From assembly GCA_965368585.1 (NCBI GenBank), contig CBDUNM010000001.1, forward strand, positions 62,001 to 126,000: DNA of 64,000 nucleotides, in the 5' to 3' direction. The notes under the pieces were generated by a model, which saw only the letters and a list, made by a program, of their open reading frames with translations, was not told where the DNA came from and did not search any database. Position numbers and translations under genes: made by a program. Each line of letters opens with the position of its first letter. The first letter of the stretch is position 1. Source of the stretch: JARRQB01 sp965368585. GTDB lineage: Bacteria > Pseudomonadota > Gammaproteobacteria > Chromatiales > Chromatiaceae. Shown here in pieces: positions 32,440-42,028 of this stretch.

Positions 32440-33696
32440 ATGAATCTTACCGAACTCAAAAAAATGCCGGCCTCAGAACTCGTGGAACTGGCTCAAGAGA
32501 TGAAAATCGAAGGTATGGCGCGTTCGCGAAAGCAGGACGTGATTTTTGCCATACTCAAAGCCCACGCCAAGCGCGGTGAGGACATCCATGGTGACGGCGT
32601 CCTCGAAATCCTGCAGGACGGGTTCGGGTTTCTGCGTTCCGGAGATTCGTCGTACCTGGCCGGACCGGACGATATCTACGTGTCCCCCAGTCAGATTCGC
32701 CGCTTCAATCTCCGCACCGGCGATACTATTTCAGGGAAGATTCGGCCGCCGAAAGACTCCGAACGCTATTTCGCACTGCTGAAAATATCTGAGATAAACT
32801 TCGATAAGCCGGAAAATGCGAAGAACAAGGTGCTGTTCGAAAACTTCACGCCGTTGTTCGCCAACAAGAAGTTCCACCTGGAAGTCGGTAATGGCAGCAC
32901 CGAAGACATCACCGCGCGGACCATCGAGTTGTGCGCGCCGATCGGTAAGGGGCAGCGAGGTTTGATCGTGTCACCGCCGAAAGCGGGCAAGACGATGCTG
33001 ATGCAGAACATCGCCCAATCCATCGCCCATAATCACCCGGAATGCTATCTCATCGTGCTGCTGATCGACGAGCGTCCCGAGGAAGTGACGGAAATGCAGC
33101 GGTCGGTGCGCGGAGAGGTGATCTCGTCCACTTTCGACGAACCGGCTGCGCGCCATGTACAGGTCGCCGAGATGGTGATCGAAAAGGCCAAGCGTCTGGT
33201 CGAGCACAAGAAGGATGTGGTGATTCTGCTCGATTCCATCACCCGCCTGGCCCGGGCTTACAACACCGTCATTCCGTCGTCCGGTAAGGTGCTCACAGGC
33301 GGCGTGGACGCCAATGCCCTGCAAAAACCCAAGCGCTTTTTCGGCGCAGCGAGGAACGTCGAAGAGGGCGGTTCCCTGACCATCATCGCGACCGCCCTGG
33401 TGGAAACCGGATCGCGCATGGATGATGTGATCTACGAGGAGTTCAAGGGCACGGGCAATATGGAAGTGCATCTGGATCGGCGTATCGCTGAGAAGCGCAT
33501 TTTCCCCGCGATCAATATCAACCGCTCGGGCACGCGCCGCGAGGAGCTTTTGATGAAACCCGATGAACTGCAGAAGATGTGGATCTTGCGTAAGATTCTC
33601 CACCCCATGGACGAACTGGCGGCAATGGAATTCCTGTTCGACAAACTGAAAGTCACCAAAACGAATGACGAGTTCTTCTCTTCCATGAAGGGGTGA
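32440..33696 (+). CDS. rho: Transcription termination factor Rho
   Basis: Hexameric RNA-dependent ATPase that releases transcripts. 418 residues: N-terminal helical domain (MNLTELKKMPASELVELAQE), cold-shock-like RNA-binding domain (about 50-125, GFGFLRSGDSSYLAGPDDIYVS), RecA-like ATPase with Walker A in PPKAGKTML (about 179-187), LLIDERPEEVTEMQRSV (catalytic Glu and Q-loop), and the R-loop GGVDANALQKPKRFFGAARN. The sequence is close to standard gammaproteobacterial Rho with no insertion. The start ATG 32440 gives the canonical N-terminus. Confidence 0.98.
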   Translation: MNLTELKKMPASELVELAQEMKIEGMARSRKQDVIFAILKAHAKRGEDIHGDGVLEILQDGFGFLRSGDSSYLAGPDDIYVSPSQIRRFNLRTGDTISGKIRPPKDSERYFALLKISEINFDKPENAKNKVLFENFTPLFANKKFHLEVGNGSTEDITARTIELCAPIGKGQRGLIVSPPKAGKTMLMQNIAQSIAHNHPECYLIVLLIDERPEEVTEMQRSVRGEVISSTFDEPAARHVQVAEMVIEKAKRLVEHKKDVVILLDSITRLARAYNTVIPSSGKVLTGGVDANALQKPKRFFGAARNVEEGGSLTIIATALVETGSRMDDVIYEEFKGTGNMEVHLDRRIAEKRIFPAININRSGTRREELLMKPDELQKMWILRKILHPMDELAAMEFLFDKLKVTKTNDEFFSSMKG

Positions 33697-33725
33697 GCAC
33701 CCGAATGCCGCCCGGCGCACCCGTA

Positions 33726-33745
33726 CGCGGCCCAATGGGTCCGCG
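33726..33745 (+). terminator. GC-rich hairpin after rho
   Basis: CGCGGCCC pairs with GGGTCCGCG (one bulged T) around AAT, 29 bp after the rho stop. No T tract follows; instead an 11-bp tandem duplication (CCGGTACTTCC twice, 33756-33777) precedes the next gene. Terminator assignment is tentative. Confidence 0.45.
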
Positions 33746-33796
33746 CTAGATCCCGCCGGTACTTCCCCGGTACTTCCGCCCGACTGTTCCTCCTCG

Positions 33797-34477
33797 GTGT
33801 TATTTCGTCCGACAACCGCCATGATCCTTGCCGCCGGCCGCGGCAACCGTATGCGTCCTTTGACCGACCGCACGCCCAAGCCCCTGCTCGAAGTGGGCGG
33901 GAAATCCTTGCTCGAATGGCATGTGGAGCGACTGACCCTGGCCGGGATCCGGCATATCGTGATTAACCACGCACATCTTGGAGAGCAGATCGAACAGGCG
34001 ATGGGCGACGGCAGCCGTTGGGGCGTGACGCTGGATTATTCTCCCGAGGGACAGGGACGCGCGTTGGAGACCGGCGGCGGTATTTTCAAGGCTCTGCCGT
34101 TGCTGGGCAGTCAACCGTTCATTGCAGTGAACGGTGATATCTGGACGGAAATGCCCTACGGGCAGCTTCGTCTGCCGCGGCATCGGCTAGCGCACCTGGT
34201 GATGGTTGACAACCCGCTTCACCATCCCGAAGGCGACTTTCGGCTGCTGGGCGCACGGGTCGTAGCGGACGGACAACCGCGCCTCACCTTCAGTGGCGTC
34301 GGCATATACGCGCCGGCATTATTCGCACGCTGCGAACCGGGGGCATTTCCACTGGCGCCATTGTTGCGCTCAGCTATGCGGGATAAGCGCATCAGCGGCG
34401 AACACTATCGGGGCCGATGGTGGGACATCGGTACGCCGGAAAGATTGCAGCAATTGAACGAGACACTGGCCACGTAA
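33797..34477 (+). CDS. Sugar-phosphate nucleotidyltransferase, MurU-like
   Basis: 226-residue nucleotidyltransferase with the start ILAAGRGNRMRPLTDRTPKPLLEVGGKSLLEW (given here in parts: AAGRGNRMRPLTD; PKPLLEVGGKSL), DYSPEGQGRALETGGG, the metal Asp in VNGDIWTE, and WWDIGTPERL. These features and its size match MurU, which makes UDP-N-acetylmuramate in a peptidoglycan-recycling bypass. The start may be GTG 33797 or ATG 33821; neither has a strong ribosome-binding site. The usual partner kinase gene amgK is absent here. UTP-glucose-type enzymes are a less likely alternative because of the short length. Confidence 0.78.
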   Translation: MLFRPTTAMILAAGRGNRMRPLTDRTPKPLLEVGGKSLLEWHVERLTLAGIRHIVINHAHLGEQIEQAMGDGSRWGVTLDYSPEGQGRALETGGGIFKALPLLGSQPFIAVNGDIWTEMPYGQLRLPRHRLAHLVMVDNPLHHPEGDFRLLGARVVADGQPRLTFSGVGIYAPALFARCEPGAFPLAPLLRSAMRDKRISGEHYRGRWWDIGTPERLQQLNETLAT

Positions 34478-34495
34478 TCGCGCTAATCTCACGGC

Positions 34496-35911
34496 ATGGG
34501 CCAGGAGATCGCAGACAGCTTTTTTTCCGATGCTGACTTCGCCGAATTTCAGCGTCGACTCGATCGTGAAACGGAGCTGCTGGGCCAATGGATCGAGCAG
34601 GGCGGGCTGCGCTCCTCGGAACTGATAGGCGGGTTCGAGCTTGAAGCCTGGTTGATCGACAGTCACGGTCATCCGGCGCCGGTCAACGACGCCTTTTTGG
34701 CCGCCCTCGGGCATCCGCTGGTCGTCCCTGAGCTTTCGACCTTCAACGTGGAACTCAATACGCCGCCGGCGCGCTTGGGGCCGGGTGTATTTGACGCAAT
34801 GCACAACGAACTGAACGCCTTGTGGAGTGCGTGCGAGACCGAGGCGCACAATCACGGCGCCGGCATGCTTATGATCGGCACCTTGCCGACCGTACGGCAA
34901 ACCGATCTGTGCCTGACCAATATGTCCTCGCTGCAGCGCTATAGGGCGCTCAACGAGCAGGTATTCAGGCTACGCCGCGGACGTCCTATTCAGCTTTCGA
35001 TACAAGGTACAGACGCGCTTGAGTTACAACATCAAGACGTCATGCTGGAGGCCGCGACAACCTCTTTTCAGATTCATTTGCAAGTCGATATTTCACAAGC
35101 GGTCCGCGCGTTCAACGTCGCCAAGATGTTGTCAGGCCCGATGATCGGCGTATCGGCGAACTCACCCTTTCTGTTCGGCAAGGACCTGTGGGCGGAAACT
35201 CGCGTCCCCTTGTTCGAGCAGTCGGTCGCGGTCGGTGCCTCGGATTATTCGAAACGGGTCACCTTCGGCGTGCGCTACGCCCGCGAATCCATCATGGAAT
35301 GTTTTGGGGCGAATCAAACACGCTATCCCGTATTGCTGCCAGCATTGATGGACGAGCCCGAAGAGCACCTCGCGCATCTGCGCATGCATAACGGCACGAT
35401 CTGGCGTTGGAACCGGCCCCTGGTCGGATTTTCCGGCGACGGCCAGCCGCATATCCGTATCGAGCACCGTGTGGTGCCCGCAGGCCCCACGCCGACGGAT
35501 GCGGTGGCGAATGCGGCGTTCTTTTTCGGCATGGCTGCGGCCTTGTTGAGCGAGCGGGCGTCGCCTGAGTTGCAGGTGCCTTTCGCCGTCGCAAAGGCGA
35601 ATTTCTACCATGCCGCGCGCGATGGGATACGGGCTGAACAGGACTGGGGTAGCAAGCGCCTGCCGCTGGTAGCCTTGTGCCGGGATCATTTGTTGCCGCT
35701 GGCGCGCCGAGGGCTGGCACAACTCGATCTCGAGCAACCCGAGATTAATCACTGGCTGGGCATCGTGGCGGGGCGAATTTCGACAGGTCGCAACGGGGCT
35801 GAATGGCAGCGCGCGTGGGTCGCCAGGCATGGACGCCGGTTTGAGGATCTCGTCCTCGCCTACCATGAAGCTCAGCAACAAGACATACCGGTACATGAGT
35901 GGGAGATATAA
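34496..35911 (+). CDS. Glutamate-cysteine ligase-like (GCS2-type) protein
   Basis: 471-residue cytoplasmic protein of the ATP-dependent carboxylate-amine ligase/GCS2 superfamily. Recognisable elements are the GGFELEAWLID strand (conserved acidic metal ligands), the STFNVELNTPP strand, HIRIEHRVVPAGPTPTDAVAN near the C-terminal part, and LSIQGTDALELQ. Members form gamma-glutamyl or related amide bonds; the substrate of this group is not settled. The next gene encodes an AstE-like hydrolase in overlapping reading frame, and such ligase/hydrolase pairs recur in gammaproteobacteria, implying linked amide formation and hydrolysis. ATG 34496 gives a plausible N-terminus. Confidence 0.75.
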   Translation: MGQEIADSFFSDADFAEFQRRLDRETELLGQWIEQGGLRSSELIGGFELEAWLIDSHGHPAPVNDAFLAALGHPLVVPELSTFNVELNTPPARLGPGVFDAMHNELNALWSACETEAHNHGAGMLMIGTLPTVRQTDLCLTNMSSLQRYRALNEQVFRLRRGRPIQLSIQGTDALELQHQDVMLEAATTSFQIHLQVDISQAVRAFNVAKMLSGPMIGVSANSPFLFGKDLWAETRVPLFEQSVAVGASDYSKRVTFGVRYARESIMECFGANQTRYPVLLPALMDEPEEHLAHLRMHNGTIWRWNRPLVGFSGDGQPHIRIEHRVVPAGPTPTDAVANAAFFFGMAAALLSERASPELQVPFAVAKANFYHAARDGIRAEQDWGSKRLPLVALCRDHLLPLARRGLAQLDLEQPEINHWLGIVAGRISTGRNGAEWQRAWVARHGRRFEDLVLAYHEAQQQDIPVHEWEI

Positions 35912-36953
35912 GTTGTTGCGTGAGTTGTCCGCCTTGCCTCAAGGGATCCTCGAATTGTCGGCCGACCAATTGCACGAAGTGCTGGGCGGTCCGACGCTGA
36001 TCCACCTCCCGGGTCGTCGCGAACCGGCGCTGTTCGTCGCGGTATTGATGCATGGCAACGAAACGACGGGTTGGGAAGCGATTCGAACGCTGTTGCGCCG
36101 CTATCAACCTGGCGGCGGGGAGCGTGCGCTGCCCCGTGCGCTGAGTCTGTTTATCGGCAACACGGCCGCCGCAGCCCGAGGGCTGCGGCATTTGGTGGAG
36201 CAGCCGGACTTCAATCGCATCTGGCCGGGCGCCGAAACCGCCATCACGCCGGAGCACCAAGTCATGGCCGAGGTCGTAAACCGCATGCGCACGCGCGGCG
36301 CATTTGCCAGCGTCGATATCCACAACAACACCGGTTTCAACCCGCATTATGCGTGTGTGAACGTCATCGACACCCGGTTTCTGCATCTCGCGGCCCTGTT
36401 CGGCCGGACCGTGGTGTACTTCATTCGGCCCACCGGCGTCGCCTCGATGGCCATGGCTTCGGTGTGTCCGTCGGTCACGCTGGAGTGCGGCAAGCCGGAT
36501 CAGCCGGCGGGTGCCGAGCATGCGGTCAGCTATCTGGATTCCTGCCTGAGATTATCCGAGTTCCCGCAACACGAGATATCGGCGCACGACATCGATCTGT
36601 ACCACACGGTCGCGATCGTGAAAGTGCCGTCGGCCGTCGAATTCGATTTTGGCCGCGCCGGGCGTAATCTGGACTTCGTCGACGACCTGGATCTCCTGAA
36701 TTTCCGTGAGCTGCCCGCCGGCACGGTCTTCGGTCACGTACGCGATATCGCTACCGTACCCTTGGATGTTCGAAATGAGTTAAATATCGACGTCGCCAGC
36801 CGCTACTTTTCGGTAACCGATGGCGAGCTGCGCACGCGGTGCGCCGTCATGCCCTCCATGCTTACCCGCGATGTGAATGTTATTCGGCAGGATTGTCTGT
36901 GTTATCTAATGGAAAGATACGACGAGCACCTCAGCGATGCGACGACCGCGTAG
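35895..36953 (+). CDS. AstE/aspartoacylase-family M14 zinc hydrolase
   Basis: About 352-residue zinc-dependent amidohydrolase/carboxypeptidase fold. The zinc ligands are in LMHGNETTGWEAI (H and E of HxxE) and in DIHNNTGFNPH; the conserved Glu-acid in the SVTLECGK strand and a C-terminal beta-barrel region complete the AstE/aspartoacylase pattern. It probably hydrolyses an N-acyl amino acid or similar amide. The start is uncertain: ATG 35895 or TTG 35913, the latter having GGGAG seven bases upstream. It overlaps the GCS2-like gene by 17 bp, so the two are likely co-transcribed and functionally paired. Confidence 0.75.
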   Translation: MSGRYKLLRELSALPQGILELSADQLHEVLGGPTLIHLPGRREPALFVAVLMHGNETTGWEAIRTLLRRYQPGGGERALPRALSLFIGNTAAAARGLRHLVEQPDFNRIWPGAETAITPEHQVMAEVVNRMRTRGAFASVDIHNNTGFNPHYACVNVIDTRFLHLAALFGRTVVYFIRPTGVASMAMASVCPSVTLECGKPDQPAGAEHAVSYLDSCLRLSEFPQHEISAHDIDLYHTVAIVKVPSAVEFDFGRAGRNLDFVDDLDLLNFRELPAGTVFGHVRDIATVPLDVRNELNIDVASRYFSVTDGELRTRCAVMPSMLTRDVNVIRQDCLCYLMERYDEHLSDATTA

Positions 36954-36970
36954 CGTCCAACGACAGCAGC

Positions 36971-37525
36971 TTGGCTGCGGAACTGCCCGAGCTCGCGCCA
37001 CTCATCATCGATATTGAAGCCTCCGGTTTCGGGCCGGGCAGCTATCCGATCGAGGTGGGTGTGGCAATGCCCGACGGCACCCCGCATTGTTTCCTGGTGG
37101 CGCCGGAACGGAGCTGGACGAGCTGGGACTCGGCAGCCGAAGCGGTCCACGGTATCACGCGCGACATCCTGCGGCGCGGCGGCCAGCCGGCGCCGTATGT
37201 CGCGCAGCGACTCAACTCCCTGCTCGCGAACAACAAGGTTTACAGTGATGCCTGGTCTTTCGATTTGTCCTGGATCGGTCTGTTATTCGAATCCGCGGGA
37301 ATCCCGCAGCACTTTCGTCTTGCCTCCATAGTCGAATTGCTGAGCGAGCGTCAGCGCAATATCTGGCACGAGACGCGCGACAAAGTGGTGCGCGATCTGG
37401 CCTTGCGACGCCACCGTGCCAGCGGGGATGCGTTGATCCTGCGCGAAACCCTGTTGCGCGTGCGCAATCCTCGGGCGACAGTGGGTGATCGGCTGCCTCT
37501 TTGGGGCTCAGCTGTCATCGAGTGA
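36971..37525 (+). CDS. DEDDh-type 3'-5' exonuclease-like protein
   Basis: About 184 residues with DnaQ-fold nuclease motifs: DIEASGFG (motif I, D and E), WSFDLSWIG (motif II, D) and HRASGDALIL (motif III, H and D), so the active site is complete. Whether it degrades RNA or DNA is not deducible. No ATG precedes; TTG at 36971 is the nearest in-frame start after the AstE-like stop, while GTG 36899 is an alternative that would overlap that gene. Its last 18 bp overlap the YdcF-like gene convergently. Similar short exonucleases are common and often misannotated as oligoribonuclease. Confidence 0.7.
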   Translation: MAAELPELAPLIIDIEASGFGPGSYPIEVGVAMPDGTPHCFLVAPERSWTSWDSAAEAVHGITRDILRRGGQPAPYVAQRLNSLLANNKVYSDAWSFDLSWIGLLFESAGIPQHFRLASIVELLSERQRNIWHETRDKVVRDLALRRHRASGDALILRETLLRVRNPRATVGDRLPLWGSAVIE

Positions 37526-38275
37526 GTTCCGGTACCAGAGCAGTCCCAGGCGCTCGTGCAGCACATGCGCGCTGTCGTGGAAACTCGTGGCGTTGGGGAT
37601 CCAGTCGTCCCAGGTGATGTCGCCTTCCTTGTGGATGAAGTAGGTCGGCGCGGCAATCGCCGACACACCGGCCTGCTCTAAGCTGTGCAGAGCACGCGGC
37701 ATATGCCAGGCGTGAGTCACCACGGCTACCTTATCCAGCTCGTACTGGCGCAGGATCTGAGCGACATTTTGCGCGTTCTCCCAGGTGTTTCTGCTTTCGG
37801 TTTCCAGCGCCAGGGGTTCGATGTCGAACTGACTGATCAGCGTTTCGGCGCCCAAGGCAGCCACCGAGATCTCGTTTTGCCTGAAACTTCCGCCGCTCAA
37901 GATAATCGGCAACCCCGATTCGCGGTGCAGTCTGGCAGCGTAGGCCAGGCGGTCCATGCTGTAGCGGTCAATCGTGTCGGCCCCGAATTCGGGCGCGAGT
38001 GTCTGGCGGCCCGCCATGAGTACCACCAGTGCCTGGGTCTGTTGCGCCTTGAGTTCCGCGGCATCCACCGGGCGGTAGACCTCCAGTCCCTCGGCCAGCC
38101 AACTGGCCATGAACGCGGTGCTGAGCAGATACAGCCCGGCCGCCGATATGAGCACCAGAATACGGCTGACCGCCGATCGCCAAGTGACCAGCGCGAGCAG
38201 CAGCAGCAGGACGAACAAGCCTGGCGGCAGGGCGAGTGACTTGAGCAGGGTACGAAGAACGAGTTCGGAACTCAC
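37508..38275 (-). CDS. YdcF/ElyC-family envelope protein (DUF218)
   Basis: 255 residues. Two N-terminal membrane helices (about 13-32 and 39-58) are followed by a periplasmic or cytoplasmic DUF218 domain with VVLMAGRQTLAPEFG, the YSMDRLAYAARLHRESGLPIILSGGSFR segment (conserved D/R and SGG), TESRNTWENAQN and VTHAWHMPRALHSLEQAG. E. coli ElyC of this family affects lipid-carrier metabolism and envelope integrity. It starts at GTG 38275, overlapping the lipA stop by 4 bp (GTGA), so it is the distal gene of the lipA operon. Confidence 0.85.
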   Translation of the reverse strand: MSSELVLRTLLKSLALPPGLFVLLLLLALVTWRSAVSRILVLISAAGLYLLSTAFMASWLAEGLEVYRPVDAAELKAQQTQALVVLMAGRQTLAPEFGADTIDRYSMDRLAYAARLHRESGLPIILSGGSFRQNEISVAALGAETLISQFDIEPLALETESRNTWENAQNVAQILRQYELDKVAVVTHAWHMPRALHSLEQAGVSAIAAPTYFIHKEGDITWDDWIPNATSFHDSAHVLHERLGLLWYRNSLDDS

Positions 38276-39246
38276 GAATCCGCCAGCACAGGGTTAGCCT
38301 GCAAGTCTGCGTGATACGACGAACGCACCATAGGGCCGCTGGCGACATTGGCGAACCCAAGGGCATCGCCGATATCCCGATAGGTGTCGAACTCCTGCGG
38401 TGTGACGTAGCGCGCAACCGGAAGGTGGTCGCGGCTTGGCTGCAGGTACTGACCGATGGTCAGCATTTCGCAACCGTGAGCACGCAAGTCTTTCATCACC
38501 TGGACGATTTCATCTCGCTCTTCACCCAGCCCCACCATGACGCCGGATTTGGTCGGCACACCGGGATGGTTCGACTTGAACCGCGCGAGCAACTGTAGCG
38601 ACCAGGCGTAGTCCGCTCCGGGACGCGCCTGTCGGTACAGTCGTGGAACCGTTTCTAAATTGTGGTTGAACACATCGGGCTCATGCTGCGCGAACGCATC
38701 CAGCGCCGGTTGCAAGCGGCCTCGAAAATCGGGCACCAGCACTTCGATGGCAGTACGTGGTGTGAACCTGCGGATGGCGGCGATGCAGGCGGCGAAATGA
38801 CTCGCTCCGCCATCGCGCAAATCATCACGATCGACGGAAGTGACAACGACATACGCCAGCCCCATCTCGGCGATTGCCTCCGCCAGTTGCTGCGGTTCAC
38901 GCGGATCCAGTGCGGTGGGTTTTCCGTGGGCGACATCGCAGAAGGGACAGCGGCGGGTGCAGATATCGCCCATGATCATGAATGTGGCGGTGCCGTGGCT
39001 AAAACATTCGCCGAGGTTGGGACAGAGTGCTTCTTCACACACCGAACTGAGCTTGCGTTCGCGCAAGATCTGCTTGATACGGGATACCGCCTGCCCGGTG
39101 GGCGCCTTCACGCGTATCCAATGCGGCTTACGCGGCAGTTGCACCACCGGTTCGACCTTTATCGGGATGCGGCTGACTTTATCCTGTCCCCGCTGGTGGG
39201 TCCGAGGGTTTTCGCGTGACGGGGCCGAGAAGTTCTTGTGGCTCAT
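38272..39246 (-). CDS. lipA: Lipoyl synthase
   Basis: Radical-SAM enzyme that inserts sulfur at C6 and C8 of octanoyl groups to make lipoyl cofactor. 324 residues carry the auxiliary cluster cysteines C70, C75, C81 (SVCEEALCPNLGEC) and the radical-SAM CxxxCxxC at C96, C100, C103 (CTRRCPFC), plus the C-terminal VRSSYHAD where the conserved Ser ligates the auxiliary cluster. The N-terminal 30 residues are longer than in E. coli LipA, as in other proteobacteria. Its partner lipB lies about 11 kb away at 50627-51310, so the usual lipB-lipA pairing is broken. Confidence 0.97.
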   Translation of the reverse strand: MSHKNFSAPSRENPRTHQRGQDKVSRIPIKVEPVVQLPRKPHWIRVKAPTGQAVSRIKQILRERKLSSVCEEALCPNLGECFSHGTATFMIMGDICTRRCPFCDVAHGKPTALDPREPQQLAEAIAEMGLAYVVVTSVDRDDLRDGGASHFAACIAAIRRFTPRTAIEVLVPDFRGRLQPALDAFAQHEPDVFNHNLETVPRLYRQARPGADYAWSLQLLARFKSNHPGVPTKSGVMVGLGEERDEIVQVMKDLRAHGCEMLTIGQYLQPSRDHLPVARYVTPQEFDTYRDIGDALGFANVASGPMVRSSYHADLQANPVLADS

Positions 39247-39364
39247 GGGCAGTCCTGGTCGGGCATGTGCTGCTTATTCTATCTCGAAAACCCGGTCGGA
39301 TAGATGTATGGGTGGCTGGCGCATGCAACTGCCCCAAAAAAGAATTGTATTCCTTGGGTAACAC

Positions 39365-42028
39365 CTACTTCCCGCGGGATTCGTTGAAAGCATCTGCATG
39401 AACGAGAGGTTGCCCCGGCTGGTGATCGCCCGCGAGGAGTTCACCCAGCGGTCGCGGCGCGGCAACGCCGTATCCCTGGCCCCGCGTGATACCCAGGGCG
39501 CGCACGTGCTCCAGGATGCTGCGCGTCTCGATGAATTCGGCGATGGTTTCCAGGCCGAGCGTCGTCCCTACTTTGTGGATGGCTTCCACCAGGGCCTGAT
39601 CCAACGGATCCTGGTCCAGATCTCTGACGAAACTGCCGTCTATTTTTAAGAAATCGACGGGCAGGTTTTTCAGATAGGCGAACGACGAGACGCCGGTGCC
39701 GAAGTCGTCGAGCGCGAACCGCGCGCCCAGCGCTTTCAGTTCGCCGATCAGGTTGAGCGCACTGGCAAGATTACGTATCGCCGCGGTTTCCGTCACTTCG
39801 AACACCAGGATCTTGGGGTCGACCGGGTGACGATCCAGCTGGTCATTGAGGAAGGGTAGAAAACTGGTCTGGTTGAGGGTCGGTCCGGAGATGTTCAAGA
39901 ACAATTGCTGCGGCAGTCGAGTGCAGGACTCGAGCATATCCAAGGCTTTGCTGATCACCCAGCGGTCCAGCCTCTCGATCAGGTTGAAGCGCTCGGCCGC
40001 CGGCAGAAAGGCCCCCGGCGGTATCAAGGTGCCGTCCTGTTCAGTCATGCGCAGCAGCACCTCGACTCCCCAGTGCTCATTGCCGTCGTCGGTCAGGTCG
40101 AGTATTGGCTGGCCGTACAGCGTGAACAGATTGCGCTCCAGGGCGTTGTTGATCCGCGATACCCAGTGCATCTCACCGTGCCGCTGGGCGGCCTCGATGT
40201 CGTCCGGGTTGTACAGGTTGACGCGGTTGCGGCCCAGATCCTTGGCTTCGTAACAGGCGGCATCCGCCGCACTCAACAGCTGGCCGATGTCCTTGCTGTC
40301 GTGATTGATCGGGGTGATGCCGATACTCGCTCCCGGGCGAAAAACCTGTTGATCCCAGCTGAAGGTCTGCTCGACCAGTTCCTCTCTCAGATTTTCGGCA
40401 CGCTTCACCGCCTGATCCATCGGGCAGTCGTGCAGCAGGACCGCAAACTCGTCTCCGCCCAGGCGCGCTATGACGTCGTCGCCGTCGCGAAAGTGGCGGC
40501 GCATAAGCAGACCGAACTGGCGCAGCAATTCGTCCCCGGCAACATGACCGCAGGTATCGTTAACCACCTTGAATTGATCGAGGTCGATGAAGCACAAGGC
40601 GTGTTCGCGACCGCGGGCACGTGCCGAATCGAGCGCCTGCACGAGATGCGTTTCGAACGCGTTGCGATTCAACAGCCCCGTCAAACTGTCGTGGGTCGCC
40701 TGGCGCGTGAGTTCGGTCTGTAGTTGACGTTCGCGACTGACGTCGCGCAGAACGACAACCACGCCGCGGACGATCTCCGATTCGCTGCGTATCGGCGCTG
40801 CGGTCGCCTGAATCGGAAATCGGGTACCGTCGGGCCGCATCAGGGAGATCCGGTCTTGCATCGACAGGGCCACTTTACGTCTGGCGCACAGCGACGCGAT
40901 ATTGCCGAGCGGTTCGTGGCTGTCTTCACGGATCAGCGTGAGAATGTCGGCGAGCTGATGTCCGATCGCGTCGTCTCTGGATACGGCGCAAAGGCGTTCC
41001 GCGGTCGGATTCAGGTATTCCACCCGCCCCAGACTGTCCGTGGTCAGGACCGCGTCGCCGATCGACGCCAGGGTTACCAGCGCGCGGCTTTGTTCCTGGC
41101 GCAGCCGCAATTCGGCCTGGCGTTGCGCGGTCAGCTCGCTCAAATAGACATACACCTCTTCGTTGCTCACGCTGTAGTGATACTGAGCGTTGAAATGGCG
41201 CGAATTCAGCGGATAGTGGGTAGTGACCCGGGTCTTTAGGCTGCGCGTGCGTGCCAGCAACTCGTCATGGTCGGGTGGCAGGATGTCTCGGCTTCTGGTC
41301 GCGCGAATGTCGGCGGTGAGACAGGTGAACGCCGGGTTTTCGAATACCGCCTCGCCGTGCCGATCGAACACCACAATCGGATTCGGATTTTCCCGGGGAA
41401 ACGCGGCGAGTCGCCGGTTCTCGTTTTCGGCGCGCTCCAGTTCGTCCACGACGGCCACCAGCCGTTGATTCGCGGCCTGCAGGTGGCGGCTTTGCAAACG
41501 CAGCTCACCCGCCTCACGCTTTCTTCGCAGTGATTGATAAATCAGCAAACCGAACAGTAGGGTAAGAACACCGGTCGCAGTCGCGGCGATGAAAAGCAGC
41601 TTCCGTGCCTTCGCGTAAACGGGCGCCAGGTCTCTGACCATCTGCAGGACGGCCTTGCCGCTGTATGAATATTCGATCGAGCGGGAGAGCGTCAGGGAGT
41701 TTTTCAAGGCCTTGTCGGTGCGGCGTCGATGCTCCGCGAGAACGTAACCGTTGTTCGCGACCAGCCTGATGCTGTGCACGCCCGCTCTTTGCCCCACCCA
41801 GCGCGTGAACAACTCCGGCAGTTTGTCGTATTCGCCGTCCTGCAGTTCGTTACCCGTTATGTGAGCGAGGAAATCCAGAGTTTCGTTCGCCTCGACATGG
41901 GTCAGTTGCATCAAACTGTCATGCTGCGTCCAGACCAGCCACAGCGCGCCGGTGCTCAGGAGCAATCCCAGGACAATGCTCCAGCTGAGCGTCACCCAGG
42001 TTTCTTTGCGCGGCCAGCGGGCGGTCAA
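39365..42028 (-). CDS. Membrane PAS-GGDEF-EAL signalling protein
   Basis: 887 residues. A periplasmic sensor lies between helices about 14-34 and 144-164; a coiled linker leads to a PAS region (about 205-300), a second PAS with PAC-type tail (310-430), GGDEF (about 440-600, active site GGDEF at 524-528) and EAL (about 620-870). The inhibitory RxxD site is not in register (RDGDD), so product inhibition is doubtful. The EAL signature reads EVLLRM (E656), with the other catalytic patches NISG, EVTET, DDFGTG and KIDGSFV present, so phosphodiesterase activity is possible. Start overlaps the stop of the PhnD-like gene by 4 bp: the two are co-transcribed. Confidence 0.93.
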   Translation of the reverse strand: MTARWPRKETWVTLSWSIVLGLLLSTGALWLVWTQHDSLMQLTHVEANETLDFLAHITGNELQDGEYDKLPELFTRWVGQRAGVHSIRLVANNGYVLAEHRRRTDKALKNSLTLSRSIEYSYSGKAVLQMVRDLAPVYAKARKLLFIAATATGVLTLLFGLLIYQSLRRKREAGELRLQSRHLQAANQRLVAVVDELERAENENRRLAAFPRENPNPIVVFDRHGEAVFENPAFTCLTADIRATRSRDILPPDHDELLARTRSLKTRVTTHYPLNSRHFNAQYHYSVSNEEVYVYLSELTAQRQAELRLRQEQSRALVTLASIGDAVLTTDSLGRVEYLNPTAERLCAVSRDDAIGHQLADILTLIREDSHEPLGNIASLCARRKVALSMQDRISLMRPDGTRFPIQATAAPIRSESEIVRGVVVVLRDVSRERQLQTELTRQATHDSLTGLLNRNAFETHLVQALDSARARGREHALCFIDLDQFKVVNDTCGHVAGDELLRQFGLLMRRHFRDGDDVIARLGGDEFAVLLHDCPMDQAVKRAENLREELVEQTFSWDQQVFRPGASIGITPINHDSKDIGQLLSAADAACYEAKDLGRNRVNLYNPDDIEAAQRHGEMHWVSRINNALERNLFTLYGQPILDLTDDGNEHWGVEVLLRMTEQDGTLIPPGAFLPAAERFNLIERLDRWVISKALDMLESCTRLPQQLFLNISGPTLNQTSFLPFLNDQLDRHPVDPKILVFEVTETAAIRNLASALNLIGELKALGARFALDDFGTGVSSFAYLKNLPVDFLKIDGSFVRDLDQDPLDQALVEAIHKVGTTLGLETIAEFIETRSILEHVRALGITRGQGYGVAAPRPLGELLAGDHQPGQPLVHADAFNESRGK

